From: Natrinema caseinilyticum
Lineage (GTDB): Archaea > Halobacteriota > Halobacteria > Halobacteriales > Natrialbaceae
NCBI RefSeq assembly: GCF_024227435.1
Contig: NZ_CP100445.1
Span: 2,849,369-2,913,368, forward strand
Length of the DNA stretch: 64,000 nt
Reading direction: 5' to 3'
How positions within the stretch are numbered: the first letter of the stretch is position 1; every line of letters starts with the position of its first letter. This document shows, in pieces, positions 54,188 to 63,264 of this stretch. Position numbers and translations under genes: made by a program. The notes under the pieces are model-generated. The model had not been told where the DNA came from. It searched no databases and was given only the letters and a program-made list of their open reading frames with translations.

Positions 54188-55144
54188 ATGAATTATATAT
54201 ATCTGGTGAAACGAACGGTGATTGCACTTGTCTCGGTGTTCATCGTGACGTCAGTTGTGTTCGGGGTGACGACCCTCCTCCCCGGCAGCGCCGCAAATAT
54301 CGTGCTCGGGACAGAGGCGACAGAGGAGGCGATACAACAGGTGAACGAAGATCTCGGTCTGGATCGACCGTTGATGGTCCAGTACGTCGATTTCGTTATC
54401 GGCGTCTTTACTGGTGATTTCGGAGAGAGCCTGATCTCGGGACAACCGGTGATGGAGATGGTCTGGCCGCGGCTACTCCGCACGCTCCAGCTCGCATTCG
54501 TCGCCACCCTCATTTCCGTCGTCACAGCGATTCCACTCGGAATACTGGCTGCAGCAAAGCGCGACACCATGTTTGATTATCTGACAACGGGCGGGTCGTA
54601 CGTCGGACTGAGTATCCCCTCTTTCGTTAGCGCTACCCTGCTGTTGTTGTTCCTGACTACTCCACCGTTGGCGCTCTTTCCCAAGGGCGGATATGTCCCC
54701 ATCAGTGAGGGGGTGATCCCTTGGTTGTATCACCTCCTATTGCCAGCATTAGCGATGAATACTATCATCCTCGCGTACGTACTACGTCAGACGCGGTCGT
54801 CGATGGTCGATACGCTGGAGTCAGACTACATCAGAACGGCGCGACTCAAAGGCATCGCGGAGCGTAACGTGCTGTTCAAACACGGTCTACGAAACGGGCT
54901 GTTGCCGACCGTGACCGTTCTCGCCCTCAACTTCGGGTGGATGATGGGGAGTGTCGTCATCATCGAACAGATATTCGCGTTCCCGGGCATGGGTGAACTC
55001 ATCGTTCAGGCTATCGATAACCGGAACCTGCCGGTCATACAGGCAGGGATTCTGGTGCCAACCATCGCATTTATTCTTGCTAATTTTGTAGCGGATATCA
55101 TATACACCATGCTCGACCCGCGAATCAGCCTGGGTGAACAATAG
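54188..55144 (+). CDS. ABC transporter permease (DppB-like)
   Basis: The 318-residue permease has six membrane helices and the characteristic extracytoplasmic loop with DLGLDRPLMVQYVDFVIGVF. The EAA-type coupling motif is SDYIRTARLKGIAERNVLFK (about 215-234). It starts 20 bp after the binding-protein gene. A strong Shine-Dalgarno, GAGGTGATC (54177-54185), lies just before the ATG, unusual in a genome with many leaderless messages and consistent with an internal operon gene. Confidence 0.93.
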   Translation: MNYIYLVKRTVIALVSVFIVTSVVFGVTTLLPGSAANIVLGTEATEEAIQQVNEDLGLDRPLMVQYVDFVIGVFTGDFGESLISGQPVMEMVWPRLLRTLQLAFVATLISVVTAIPLGILAAAKRDTMFDYLTTGGSYVGLSIPSFVSATLLLLFLTTPPLALFPKGGYVPISEGVIPWLYHLLLPALAMNTIILAYVLRQTRSSMVDTLESDYIRTARLKGIAERNVLFKHGLRNGLLPTVTVLALNFGWMMGSVVIIEQIFAFPGMGELIVQAIDNRNLPVIQAGILVPTIAFILANFVADIIYTMLDPRISLGEQ

Positions 55145-56029
55145 ATGGCGACAGATAATTCATCACAGAAAAAATTGAGTCGGTTCGAAGTTCCGCCGAT
55201 AGTCTGGAAAATCCTACGCAATCATAGAATTCTCATCGGGCTATCAATACTAACCCCAATCGTACTGGTTGCCATCTTCGGCGACACAATTGCGCCCTAC
55301 GACCCGACGGCTACACACGTCGCTGATCGATACGCCGGGCCGGGCGGGAAATTCATCCTCGGAACCGACCACCTCGGACGTGATTTGCTTTCGCGGATCA
55401 TCCTCGGTGGCCGAACCAGCCTCTTACTCGGCTTCGGTGCCACGGCACTGGCACTCGCTCTCGGTGTACCGATCGGTCTGACCGCCGGCTACGCCAAAGG
55501 TCGAGTCGACGAGGTTCTGATGCGCATTATGGACATCATCATGAGTGTGCCGACGCTCCTCCTCGGTCTGCTCATCCTCGTCGTTCTTTCTTCGAACATA
55601 ATCAACGTCGTAATGGCAATCGGTGTCGTCTACGCGCCGCGAATCGCACGAGTAACGCGCTCTGCAACGCTGGCGGTCAGCGAAGAGGAGTACGTGATGG
55701 CTGCGAAGGCTCGCGGTGAGTCGCGTCCCTATATCCTCTTCCGCGAGATTTTGCCAAACGTCACCGGTCCCATCGTCGTTGAGGGATCGGTTCGCGTCGG
55801 CTACGCGATAATGATCGGTACGTCACTGTCGTTTCTTGGTCTCGGAACGGGACCACCGAATCCCGACTGGGGATTCATGATTTCGACGGCGCGAGAGCAC
55901 ATCTATCAAACGCCGTGGTTCCTCATCTGGCCCAGCCTCGCGTTACTGTTAACGGTAATGGCGACGAACCTCATTGGCGACGGCCTGCGGGACGTTCTCG
56001 ACCCGCACGAGACGGGTGATCATTCATGA
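55145..56029 (+). CDS. ABC transporter permease (DppC-like)
   Basis: The 294-residue permease has an N-terminal helix (IGLSILTPIVLVAIFGDTIA), then FILGTDHLGRDLLSRIILGG (about 72-91), which is the DppC signature block. The EAA motif is EEYVMAAKARGESRPYILFR (about 181-200). Five more helices follow the signature block. It directly abuts the upstream permease (stop and start adjacent at 55144/55145) and overlaps the ATPase gene by 4 bp, so the heterodimeric channel and ATPase are coproduced. Confidence 0.93.
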   Translation: MATDNSSQKKLSRFEVPPIVWKILRNHRILIGLSILTPIVLVAIFGDTIAPYDPTATHVADRYAGPGGKFILGTDHLGRDLLSRIILGGRTSLLLGFGATALALALGVPIGLTAGYAKGRVDEVLMRIMDIIMSVPTLLLGLLILVVLSSNIINVVMAIGVVYAPRIARVTRSATLAVSEEEYVMAAKARGESRPYILFREILPNVTGPIVVEGSVRVGYAIMIGTSLSFLGLGTGPPNPDWGFMISTAREHIYQTPWFLIWPSLALLLTVMATNLIGDGLRDVLDPHETGDHS

Positions 56030-58098
56030 GTACGCAAAAACAGATTCGTCGAAGCGAACAGGAAACACTGTTGAGTGTCGACTCCCTTGACGTCAAATTC
56101 GAGGTTGCAAATGGGACGATCCACGCGCTCCGCGATGTCTCGCTGGACATACAAAAGGGCGAGACTGTCGGGTTGGCCGGTGAGAGTGGGAGCGGGAAAA
56201 GCACGCTCGCACTCGCAATCGTGCGGTATCTCGATTCTAACGGGTGGGTTGACGACGGTTCAATTACCTTCGAGGGAGAAGATTTACTCTCTGCCTCGAA
56301 GGGAGATCTGCGCTCGATTCGAGGTAATCGAATCGCTCATGTCGCACAGAATCCAGGCCGGTCACTGAACCCCAGTATGACCATCGGTGCGCAGGTTCGC
56401 GAAACAATAAAACTTCATCAGGGGACACGAGGAAAAAAAGAGGCTGTCGAGCGCGTTCATCAGGTGTTGGACCAGGTCAACCTCCCCGATCCTGAGTCGA
56501 TCGCCGACCGCTATCCCCACGAACTCTCTGGCGGACAACAACAGCGCGCACTGTTGGCGATTGGCCTCTCTTGCAACCCGGATCTCCTCATCCTCGACGA
56601 ACCGACGACGGGACTTGACGTGACGACGCAGGCAAAGTTCCTTGACCTCGTCGAAGACCTCAAATTGGAGTACGACGCGGGGATCCTACTCATCACGCAT
56701 AACCTCGGAGTCATCTCCGAAATTGCCGATCGGGTTAACATCCTCTATGCCGGTGAAATGCTCGAGAAAGGGCCGGTAGACGATGTGTTCACTGCCCCCT
56801 CAAATCCATACACACAGGCATTACTGGCGACGACGCCGGAGATTGACGCGAACAAAGAAGTCAAACCGATCCCAGGACGGATACCGGAACTTGACCAGAC
56901 CCCGGACGGCTGTATCTTCGCTGACCGGTGTGAGTTCGCCACTGAAGAGTGTCGCTCGGGTGAGATCAGTATGGTTACCGTCGACAGCGAACGCGACCAC
57001 GGGTCGCGTTGCCTCCACTGGCAGGACGTGATCGACAACCCGATAGAAGTGTCGGAAAAGACCGCATCCCAGCGCTCCGCCGGGAAGCCGATACTCACCA
57101 TCGACAACCTGAGCAAGTACTACGACGAAGGTGGCTACATCAAGAACCTCATCGGTGACCACAATCCCGTCAAAGCTGTTGACGGTGTCTCGTTGGATAT
57201 TCACGAATCCGAAGCCGTGGGCCTCGTCGGTGAGAGTGGCTGCGGGAAGAGTACGCTTGGGCGAACATTGCTGAAACTCCACGAGGTTACGAACGGCCGA
57301 ATCGCGTACAACGGGACCGATATCAACGCGATGTCGAAACAGGAACTCAATGAGTTCCGATCGGAGTGCCAGATCATCTTCCAGGATCCGGAGGCGAGTC
57401 TGAATCCAAACCGGACGATGCGGAAAATTCTCGAACGGCCGCTGAAGTTGTTCACTGACAAGTCCGCAGAGGAACGACGAACGCGGGTCACCGAATTGCT
57501 GGCACAGGTTAATCTTGGCAACGATATTATCGATAAAAAACCACACGAACTCTCCGGCGGGCAACAACAGCGCATCGCGATCGCACGCGCGTTCGCGGCC
57601 GAACCGTCGCTTATCGTTCTCGACGAACCCGTCTCTTCACTGGACGTGAGCGTTCAGGCGAGCATTCTCAATCTACTCGAAGACCTCTGTGAAGAATACG
57701 GAACCTCGTACCTGCTAATCAGCCATGATCTGAGTGTCATCGAGACGCTCTGCGACCGGGTCGCCGTGATGTACCTGGGTGAAATCATCGAGACAGGTTC
57801 CACAGAGCAGATCTTCGAACCGCCGCATCACCCCTACACTCGAGCGCTCCTGTCGAGCATTCCGACGCTTGACCCCCACGACAAAAAGGACCGCATCCGA
57901 CTGGAGGGAGACGTGCCAAACGCGCGAAATCCGCCGAGTGGTTGTTCTTTCCACACACGTTGTCCACAGAAAATCGGCGATGTCTGTGAGGCCACCGATC
58001 CAGAACTCGAAGACGCTGCTGGTGGTCACTGCATCAGTTGCCACCTCAGTGAGGACGAGATGAACGACCCTCTCGATACTGGCATCGACCAGTCCTGA
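56026..58098 (+). CDS. Fused ABC ATPase (DppD-DppF type)
   Basis: The 690-residue protein holds both ATPase subunits of an Opp/Dpp importer in one chain. Half 1 has Walker A GESGSGKST (about 51-59), signature LSGGQQQRALLA and Walker B LLILDEPTTGLD. Half 2 has Walker A GESGCGKST (about 401-409), signature LSGGQQQRIAIARAF and Walker B LIVLDEPVSSLD. Each half ends with the Cys-containing oligopeptide-type C-terminal domain (CIFADRCEFATEECRSGE and CSFHTRCPQKIGDVCEATDP), which may bind an iron-sulfur cluster as in some relatives. In bacteria the two halves are usually separate genes; fusion is known in archaea and some bacteria. Four-bp overlap with the DppC gene. Confidence 0.93.
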   Translation: MSTQKQIRRSEQETLLSVDSLDVKFEVANGTIHALRDVSLDIQKGETVGLAGESGSGKSTLALAIVRYLDSNGWVDDGSITFEGEDLLSASKGDLRSIRGNRIAHVAQNPGRSLNPSMTIGAQVRETIKLHQGTRGKKEAVERVHQVLDQVNLPDPESIADRYPHELSGGQQQRALLAIGLSCNPDLLILDEPTTGLDVTTQAKFLDLVEDLKLEYDAGILLITHNLGVISEIADRVNILYAGEMLEKGPVDDVFTAPSNPYTQALLATTPEIDANKEVKPIPGRIPELDQTPDGCIFADRCEFATEECRSGEISMVTVDSERDHGSRCLHWQDVIDNPIEVSEKTASQRSAGKPILTIDNLSKYYDEGGYIKNLIGDHNPVKAVDGVSLDIHESEAVGLVGESGCGKSTLGRTLLKLHEVTNGRIAYNGTDINAMSKQELNEFRSECQIIFQDPEASLNPNRTMRKILERPLKLFTDKSAEERRTRVTELLAQVNLGNDIIDKKPHELSGGQQQRIAIARAFAAEPSLIVLDEPVSSLDVSVQASILNLLEDLCEEYGTSYLLISHDLSVIETLCDRVAVMYLGEIIETGSTEQIFEPPHHPYTRALLSSIPTLDPHDKKDRIRLEGDVPNARNPPSGCSFHTRCPQKIGDVCEATDPELEDAAGGHCISCHLSEDEMNDPLDTGIDQS

Positions 58099-58234
58099 CT
58101 CCCTCCATCCGCGAGGCCGCCCATCTTCCCAGGACTCTGCCTTGGTACGAGTGTATTCAATGAGTTGTATTTCAGTATAAATTCATATATGATCAGAACA
58201 TTAATAAGCCCTGGTACAAATATCCAGAGTAGAC

Positions 58235-59713
58235 GTGAGACCTACGACACTGAGCGACGACCGCGAGGTACAGAACTACGTCGATGGAGCGTGGCACACT
58301 CCTTCGAGCGAAAACGGACAGCCAGTCCAGAATCCGGCGACCGGTGAGGAACTCGCTTACTTACCGTTCAGCGACGGCCAAGATCTCGATGCGGCAGTCA
58401 AAGCGGGCAATCGGGCTTTTGAGGAGTGGAGACAGACTGCCGTTGAGGAACGAATCCAGCCGCTCTTTCGACTGAAGCAACTGCTGGACGAGAACATCGA
58501 AAAGTTGGCGGAGTTACTCGTCACCGAGCACGGCAAGACGCTGGCCGAGGCCCGCGGTGAGATTCGCCGGGGCATTCAGAACATCGAAGTCGCCTGTGGA
58601 ATCCCGAGTATGATGCAGGCAGGCAGTCTCACGAACGCGGCACCGGACATCGACGAGACAGCAATCCGAGAGCCGCTCGGTACTTTTGTCGGGATTACAC
58701 CCTTCAATTTCCCCGCGATGATCTCGCTGTGGTTCTTACCACACGCCGTCGCTACCGGGAACAGTTTCATCCTCAAACCGAGCGAACAGGACCCGCTTGT
58801 CACCCAGCGCATCTTCGAGTTTGTCGATCAGGCTGGCTTCCCCGACGGCGTCGTACAGCTCGTCCACGGAGGCCCTGACACAGTCAATGCGATACTCAAG
58901 CACGACGGCATCGAAGGTATTTCCTTCGTGGGAAGCACTCCGGTCGCCCGTCATATCTACGAGACTGCCGCGGCCAACGGCAAGCGCGTCCAGGCACAGG
59001 GGGGCGCGAAAAACCACATCATCGTCACTGAGAGCGCAGACATCGACTATGCCGCAGAGAAGACCGTCTCCTCTGCGTGCGCCTGTGCCGGGGAGCGCTG
59101 TCTCTCAAACGACGTCATGATCGTCGAGGAACCAGTCTACGACGAATTCGCCGAGGTGCTGGCCGAAAAGACGCGCGAGCAGACTGTCGGCTACGGCCTT
59201 GCCGATGGTGTCGATATCGGTGCAATCATCAGCGAAGACCATCTCGACACCGTCCACAGCTACATCGACTCCGGCGTCGAAGAAGGTGCAGAACTACTCG
59301 TCGATGGTCGCGATGTCACTGTCGAAGACTACGACGGGACGTTCATCGGCCCGACCCTGTTCGGCGAGGTGACCCCGGATATGACTATCGCACGCGAGGA
59401 ACACTTCGGCCCGATCATGGGGTTGACCAGAGCCGAGGACTTCGATGAAGCTGTCGACATCGTAAACCAGAGCGAATTCGGCAACGCGGCGAGCCTCTTT
59501 ACCGACAGTGGCCACAAGGCCGACCGCTTCAAACACGAAGTAGAGGCCGGAAACCTTGGTGTCAACCTCGGTACCGCCGCGCCAATGGCGTTCTTCTCTT
59601 TTGGCGGCCGGAAAGATTCCTTTTTCGGCGACCTGCACGCGCAGGGACAGGATATGATAAATTTCTACACCGACAAGAAGAGTTTCATCGAGCGGTGGCC
59701 GAACCAAAAGTAG
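58235..59713 (+). CDS. mmsA: CoA-acylating (methyl)malonate-semialdehyde dehydrogenase
   Basis: This 492-residue aldehyde dehydrogenase has the MmsA-type pattern. The catalytic Cys is near residue 288 in CACAGERCLSNDVM, and SFVGSTPVARHIYETAAANG is in the cofactor domain. VTESADID appears in place of the Glu-containing motif of ordinary aldehyde dehydrogenases; this loss of the general-base Glu is characteristic of MmsA. Such enzymes convert malonate or methylmalonate semialdehyde with CoA to acetyl- or propionyl-CoA. In this cluster it would give an acyl-CoA end product. A GTG start is used, 23 bp after CATTAATAAG (about 58200). Confidence 0.9.
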   Translation: MRPTTLSDDREVQNYVDGAWHTPSSENGQPVQNPATGEELAYLPFSDGQDLDAAVKAGNRAFEEWRQTAVEERIQPLFRLKQLLDENIEKLAELLVTEHGKTLAEARGEIRRGIQNIEVACGIPSMMQAGSLTNAAPDIDETAIREPLGTFVGITPFNFPAMISLWFLPHAVATGNSFILKPSEQDPLVTQRIFEFVDQAGFPDGVVQLVHGGPDTVNAILKHDGIEGISFVGSTPVARHIYETAAANGKRVQAQGGAKNHIIVTESADIDYAAEKTVSSACACAGERCLSNDVMIVEEPVYDEFAEVLAEKTREQTVGYGLADGVDIGAIISEDHLDTVHSYIDSGVEEGAELLVDGRDVTVEDYDGTFIGPTLFGEVTPDMTIAREEHFGPIMGLTRAEDFDEAVDIVNQSEFGNAASLFTDSGHKADRFKHEVEAGNLGVNLGTAAPMAFFSFGGRKDSFFGDLHAQGQDMINFYTDKKSFIERWPNQK

Positions 59714-59843
59714 CCTGCGCCTCCACTCTATCTGCTGTCACTGAGGAAAACGACCCGCATCAGTTCCGTTTTGTCGAACGACTCATGGTATACACTGACG
59801 CTCACCAGGCGACGAACATCCTACGGGGTGCGAACAACGGGTC

Positions 59844-60962
59844 TCAGGATTCGTCCAGTTCGTGGATGAGATCCCAATCAAGTTCGACGCCCAAGCCGGG
59901 GCCGTCCGGCGGCGTGACCGCGCCGTCTTCTGCGGTAACCGGCTCTTCGAGCAGGAAGTCCCGCGCCTCGGGCGTCCAGCCCGGCGGGTCGAGCGGATAT
60001 TCACACCAGTTCGCATCCGTCGCCGCGAGCACGTGGAGATTAGCGACGAAACCGAGTCCGTCGTTCCACGTATGCGGTGCGAATTCCAGGCCGTGAGTGT
60101 TGGCCATCGCAGCAACTTTCGTTGCGCCGCTGATACCCGTCGCTAAGACGGCGTCGGGTTGGAGAACGTCAAGTGAACCCTGCTTGATGAATTCACGGAA
60201 GTGGTGTATCCCGTTGTTGAACTCACCACCGGCGATGGGAACATCGCTCTTCTCGCGCAAGCGAGCGAGCCCGTCGTAATTGCGGCGGTCGAGAGGTTCT
60301 TCCAACCAGCCGATGTTTCCGATCCCCTCCAGATCGCGGGCGACCGAGAGCGCGTCGTCGAACGACCACGGTTCCACCTCGACCATCGGAACGCTCCAGC
60401 CCATGTTAGCGTCCATCATCAGCGTCAGGTCGGGGTATCTTTCACGGATTTGTCGCATAATCTCGATATCGGGCGACGGATCATCGCCGTGACAGCGGAG
60501 TTTGACGGCCTCAAACCCGTCGTCGACGACGGTATCGACGTACGCCAGTCGCTCTCCGGGACTCTGCCGTTCCCCGGTGGAGGCATATGCGGGTATCGGA
60601 TCGGGGCTGCCACCGAGCAGTTCGTAGACTGGCTTGTCGGCGTCTTTCCCAACGATATCCCATAGCGCGACTTCAAAGTGCCACGGGCGCGGTCCCCAGA
60701 GATTCAGCGGGTCCATCTTCTCGACGAGCGACTCTATCTCTCGCGGGTCTTCGCCGACGAGGAACATCTCAGCGAGTTCGAGATAGTCCATTCGGCCCGC
60801 GAATCCCGAAGCTGTCGCCACACCCGAGATGTCGGTGTCCGTTTCGAGTTCGAACAGGAGCACTTCGTGTTCCGTCTGCTCGAAGCCCGGCTTCCACGCT
60901 GGCTCGAAGCTGTCGGCCATATCGTACCGCAGGTGATACTGGTTGATGCCCGTTATTTCCAT
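59844..60962 (-). CDS. Enolase-superfamily acid-sugar dehydratase, paralogue
   Basis: This 372-residue paralogue of the protein at 49407 appears to be about 60% identical by eye. It has the same catalytic residues: AVKLRCHG (Lys-x-Arg), LMMDANMGWS (Asp), GWLEEP and AGGEFNNG (Glu), QPDAV/APHTWND (Asp-His dyad), WCEYP (Glu). Differences cluster in the capping domain (EPAWKPGFEQTEHEV versus EPSWYPGFEQHVHKI, and the 20s-50s loops), which controls substrate choice. The two may therefore act on different sugar acids or epimers. It is on the minus strand, oppositely oriented to its neighbours, with its own promoter in the AT-rich gap to 61089. Confidence 0.9.
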   Translation of the reverse strand: MEITGINQYHLRYDMADSFEPAWKPGFEQTEHEVLLFELETDTDISGVATASGFAGRMDYLELAEMFLVGEDPREIESLVEKMDPLNLWGPRPWHFEVALWDIVGKDADKPVYELLGGSPDPIPAYASTGERQSPGERLAYVDTVVDDGFEAVKLRCHGDDPSPDIEIMRQIRERYPDLTLMMDANMGWSVPMVEVEPWSFDDALSVARDLEGIGNIGWLEEPLDRRNYDGLARLREKSDVPIAGGEFNNGIHHFREFIKQGSLDVLQPDAVLATGISGATKVAAMANTHGLEFAPHTWNDGLGFVANLHVLAATDANWCEYPLDPPGWTPEARDFLLEEPVTAEDGAVTPPDGPGLGVELDWDLIHELDES

Positions 60963-61088
60963 TCTCGTCTCTGATTGTCCGGTCCATTTTGTTAAGCTTT
61001 CACCTATACATGTACAGGGGAAAACGGGTAGACAGAAAGCAATATGAACGCACGAATATGTTCAGCAAAACCACAATAGGAGACGGAG

Positions 61089-62552
61089 ATGGAACTGTAC
61101 TCCATGGCGACACAGACAAACCTCAGTGAATACGATCTCCTCATCGACGGTGAACTAGACTCTTCCGAGACCGGAGAGAGGTTCGAGACGGTAAATCCAG
61201 CGACTGAAAAAGCATTTGCGACGGTTCCACGCGCTCGTAAAGAAGACGTTGATCGCGCTGTCGAAGCGGCGAACGACGCCCTTGAGGGCTGGCGGTCGAT
61301 GCCGCCACAGGAACGTGGTCGCCTCCTGAACGAGCTCGCCGAGAAAATCCGGGACCAACGGGAGAGCCTCGCGCTGCTGGAGACCCGAGACAACGGGAAA
61401 CCGCTCTCGCACGCCCGTGCCGACGTGGAAACGTGTGCACGCTACTTCGAATACTACGCCGGAATCGCCGACAAGCTTCACGGCGACTCGATTCCGCTCA
61501 CAGACGAGTACCTAGACTACACGGTACGCGAACCGCTCGGTGTGACGGCACAGATCATTCCGTGGAATCTTCCGACTAACATCTTTGGTCGAAGCGTCGC
61601 GCCGGCACTGGCGACCGGCAATACCGCTGTTGTCAAACCAGCCGAACAGACACCGCTCACTGCCGTCGAAATCGGCCGACTCGCCACCGAGGTTGGCCTC
61701 CCAGACGGTGTCCTTAACGTCGTCACCGGGTTCGGAGTAGAAGCAGGCGCTCCGCTGTCTGAACACCCCGACGTGGACGGTATTAGTTTCACCGGCTCGG
61801 TTCCGACTGGTATCGAAGTCGGGAAGTCTGCCATCGAGAACGTTACCAACGTCCACCTCGAACTCGGCGGCAAGAGTCCGAACGTCGTCTGGCCCGACGC
61901 TGACATCGATTCGGCCGTCGAGAGCACGATGACAGGAATCTTCGCCAACGCCGGCCAAGTCTGTTCTGCAGGCTCTCGTCTCCTCATCCACGAGGACATC
62001 AAAGACCTGTTTCTCAACGAGCTTACCGACCGTATCGAGGAAATGAACATCGACTCCGGCGAAGTCGACCCCGATATGGGACCGCTCGTCTCCGAGGGTC
62101 ACTTCGAGAAGGTCACCAGGTACCTCGAAATTGGGAAGTCAGAAGCCGGTGAGCCGCTTATCGGCGGAGATGCACTGGACCGCGACGGCTACTTCATCGA
62201 GCCAACGGTTTTCACCGACGTCGACAACGATATGCGAATTGCTCAGGAGGAAATCTTCGGTCCGGTACTCTCGGTCATTGAGTTCAGCACTGAAGAAGAG
62301 GTGATGGATATCGCCAACGATGTTGATTACGGCCTCGTGGCAGGTATCCACACGCAGAACATGGGCCGCGCCCACCGTTTCGCCCGCGACGTTCGCGCCG
62401 GTCAGATCTACATCAACGAGTGGTTTGCGGGCGGTGAAGAGACGCCATTCGGCGGCTTCAAAGAGAGCGGCTTCGGTCGCGAAAAAGGTCTCGACGCGGT
62501 CGATTCATACACTCAGGTGAAGAACGTCTGTGCTGACATCACCCCGAATTGA
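61089..62552 (+). CDS. NAD(P)-dependent aldehyde dehydrogenase
   Basis: This 487-residue aldehyde dehydrogenase has the catalytic Glu in VHLELGGKSPNVVWPDAD (about 255-272), the catalytic Cys in ANAGQVCSAGSRLLIHED (near 292), the cofactor motif SFTGSVPTGIEVGKSA and, at the end, FGGFKESGFGREKGLDAV. This matches the classical (betaine/general) aldehyde dehydrogenase group rather than the MmsA type. An AGGAG at 61078-61082 supports the start at 61089, with ATG 61104 as the alternative. It would oxidise another aldehyde intermediate of the pathway. Confidence 0.92.
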   Translation: MELYSMATQTNLSEYDLLIDGELDSSETGERFETVNPATEKAFATVPRARKEDVDRAVEAANDALEGWRSMPPQERGRLLNELAEKIRDQRESLALLETRDNGKPLSHARADVETCARYFEYYAGIADKLHGDSIPLTDEYLDYTVREPLGVTAQIIPWNLPTNIFGRSVAPALATGNTAVVKPAEQTPLTAVEIGRLATEVGLPDGVLNVVTGFGVEAGAPLSEHPDVDGISFTGSVPTGIEVGKSAIENVTNVHLELGGKSPNVVWPDADIDSAVESTMTGIFANAGQVCSAGSRLLIHEDIKDLFLNELTDRIEEMNIDSGEVDPDMGPLVSEGHFEKVTRYLEIGKSEAGEPLIGGDALDRDGYFIEPTVFTDVDNDMRIAQEEIFGPVLSVIEFSTEEEVMDIANDVDYGLVAGIHTQNMGRAHRFARDVRAGQIYINEWFAGGEETPFGGFKESGFGREKGLDAVDSYTQVKNVCADITPN

Positions 62553-62853
62553 TTGACAGACACGATGGACAGTGTCGCTGCCTTTGTATTATCTGAACTG
62601 AGGTGCGAGGTCCGTTCCGCAACGACCGAACAAATTGGGTGAGAAGTAACACGCTGTGTTGCTATTGACCCGAATAAGAGTGGGTCGTGGAAATGTCCGG
62701 TTTCATCCGTAAGCGCGATAGCATCAGCCCGGGCAAATAAGGAGTATTTCACAGTTCTCACCGTGTCTTGGCTGGGTGTAGAAGGAGGTCTTAAAAAGGC
62801 AGAACTATGTTTGCCTCAAAGGGTATGCGAGATTGTCGCATTGAGTAATGTAG
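62553..62853. other. Intergenic region
   Basis: About 300 bp without a gene. A TATA-like TCTTAAAAAGG (about 62789-62799) with upstream purines probably drives the NTF2-like gene. Two short hairpin-forming repeats are visible near 62555-62580 and 62825-62845, without clear function. Confidence 0.4.
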
Positions 62854-63264
62854 ATGAGCGTCGAAGTTGCCAAACGGTACTTTGAGCTAATGGATAGTGC
62901 TGATGCTGGAACCGATGAAGTCCTTGAACTGTACGGGGACGACCCAGTCGTCCACTCATCACGCGCCGGCGTCGTCCGCGGCCTCGATGATATCCGACAA
63001 TTCTACGTGGACAACTCCGACTTCTTCACTGGCGGGGAGCATCATATGACGGATTTTCATCAGGACGGGAACACGGTCGTCTGCGAGGGATACCTCGACG
63101 GCGAGACGACTGTCGGTCGTGAGGCGAACGGTGTCCCCCTCTGCGATGTGATGGAATTCAACGACGACGGTGAAATTGTTGCCTTCCGTGCATACCTTGA
63201 CTATCGAGGATATGTTGACGAAGTTCCCGAGGATGTTCCAAACGTCCGAGCGGAGGCAGAATGA
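62854..63264 (+). CDS. NTF2-like (SnoaL-type) protein
   Basis: This 136-residue single-domain protein of the NTF2-like fold has helices at VAKRYFELMDSADAGTDEVL, a curved sheet with RAGVVRGLDDIRQFYVDNSD, and MTDFHQDGNTVVCEGYLDGE. Such proteins are enzymes (isomerases, hydratases) or ligand binders. A His/Asp-rich cavity (GGEHHMTDFHQ) could be catalytic. Its stop overlaps the ATG of the dehydrogenase gene (ATGA), so the two act together. Confidence 0.8.
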   Translation: MSVEVAKRYFELMDSADAGTDEVLELYGDDPVVHSSRAGVVRGLDDIRQFYVDNSDFFTGGEHHMTDFHQDGNTVVCEGYLDGETTVGREANGVPLCDVMEFNDDGEIVAFRAYLDYRGYVDEVPEDVPNVRAEAE

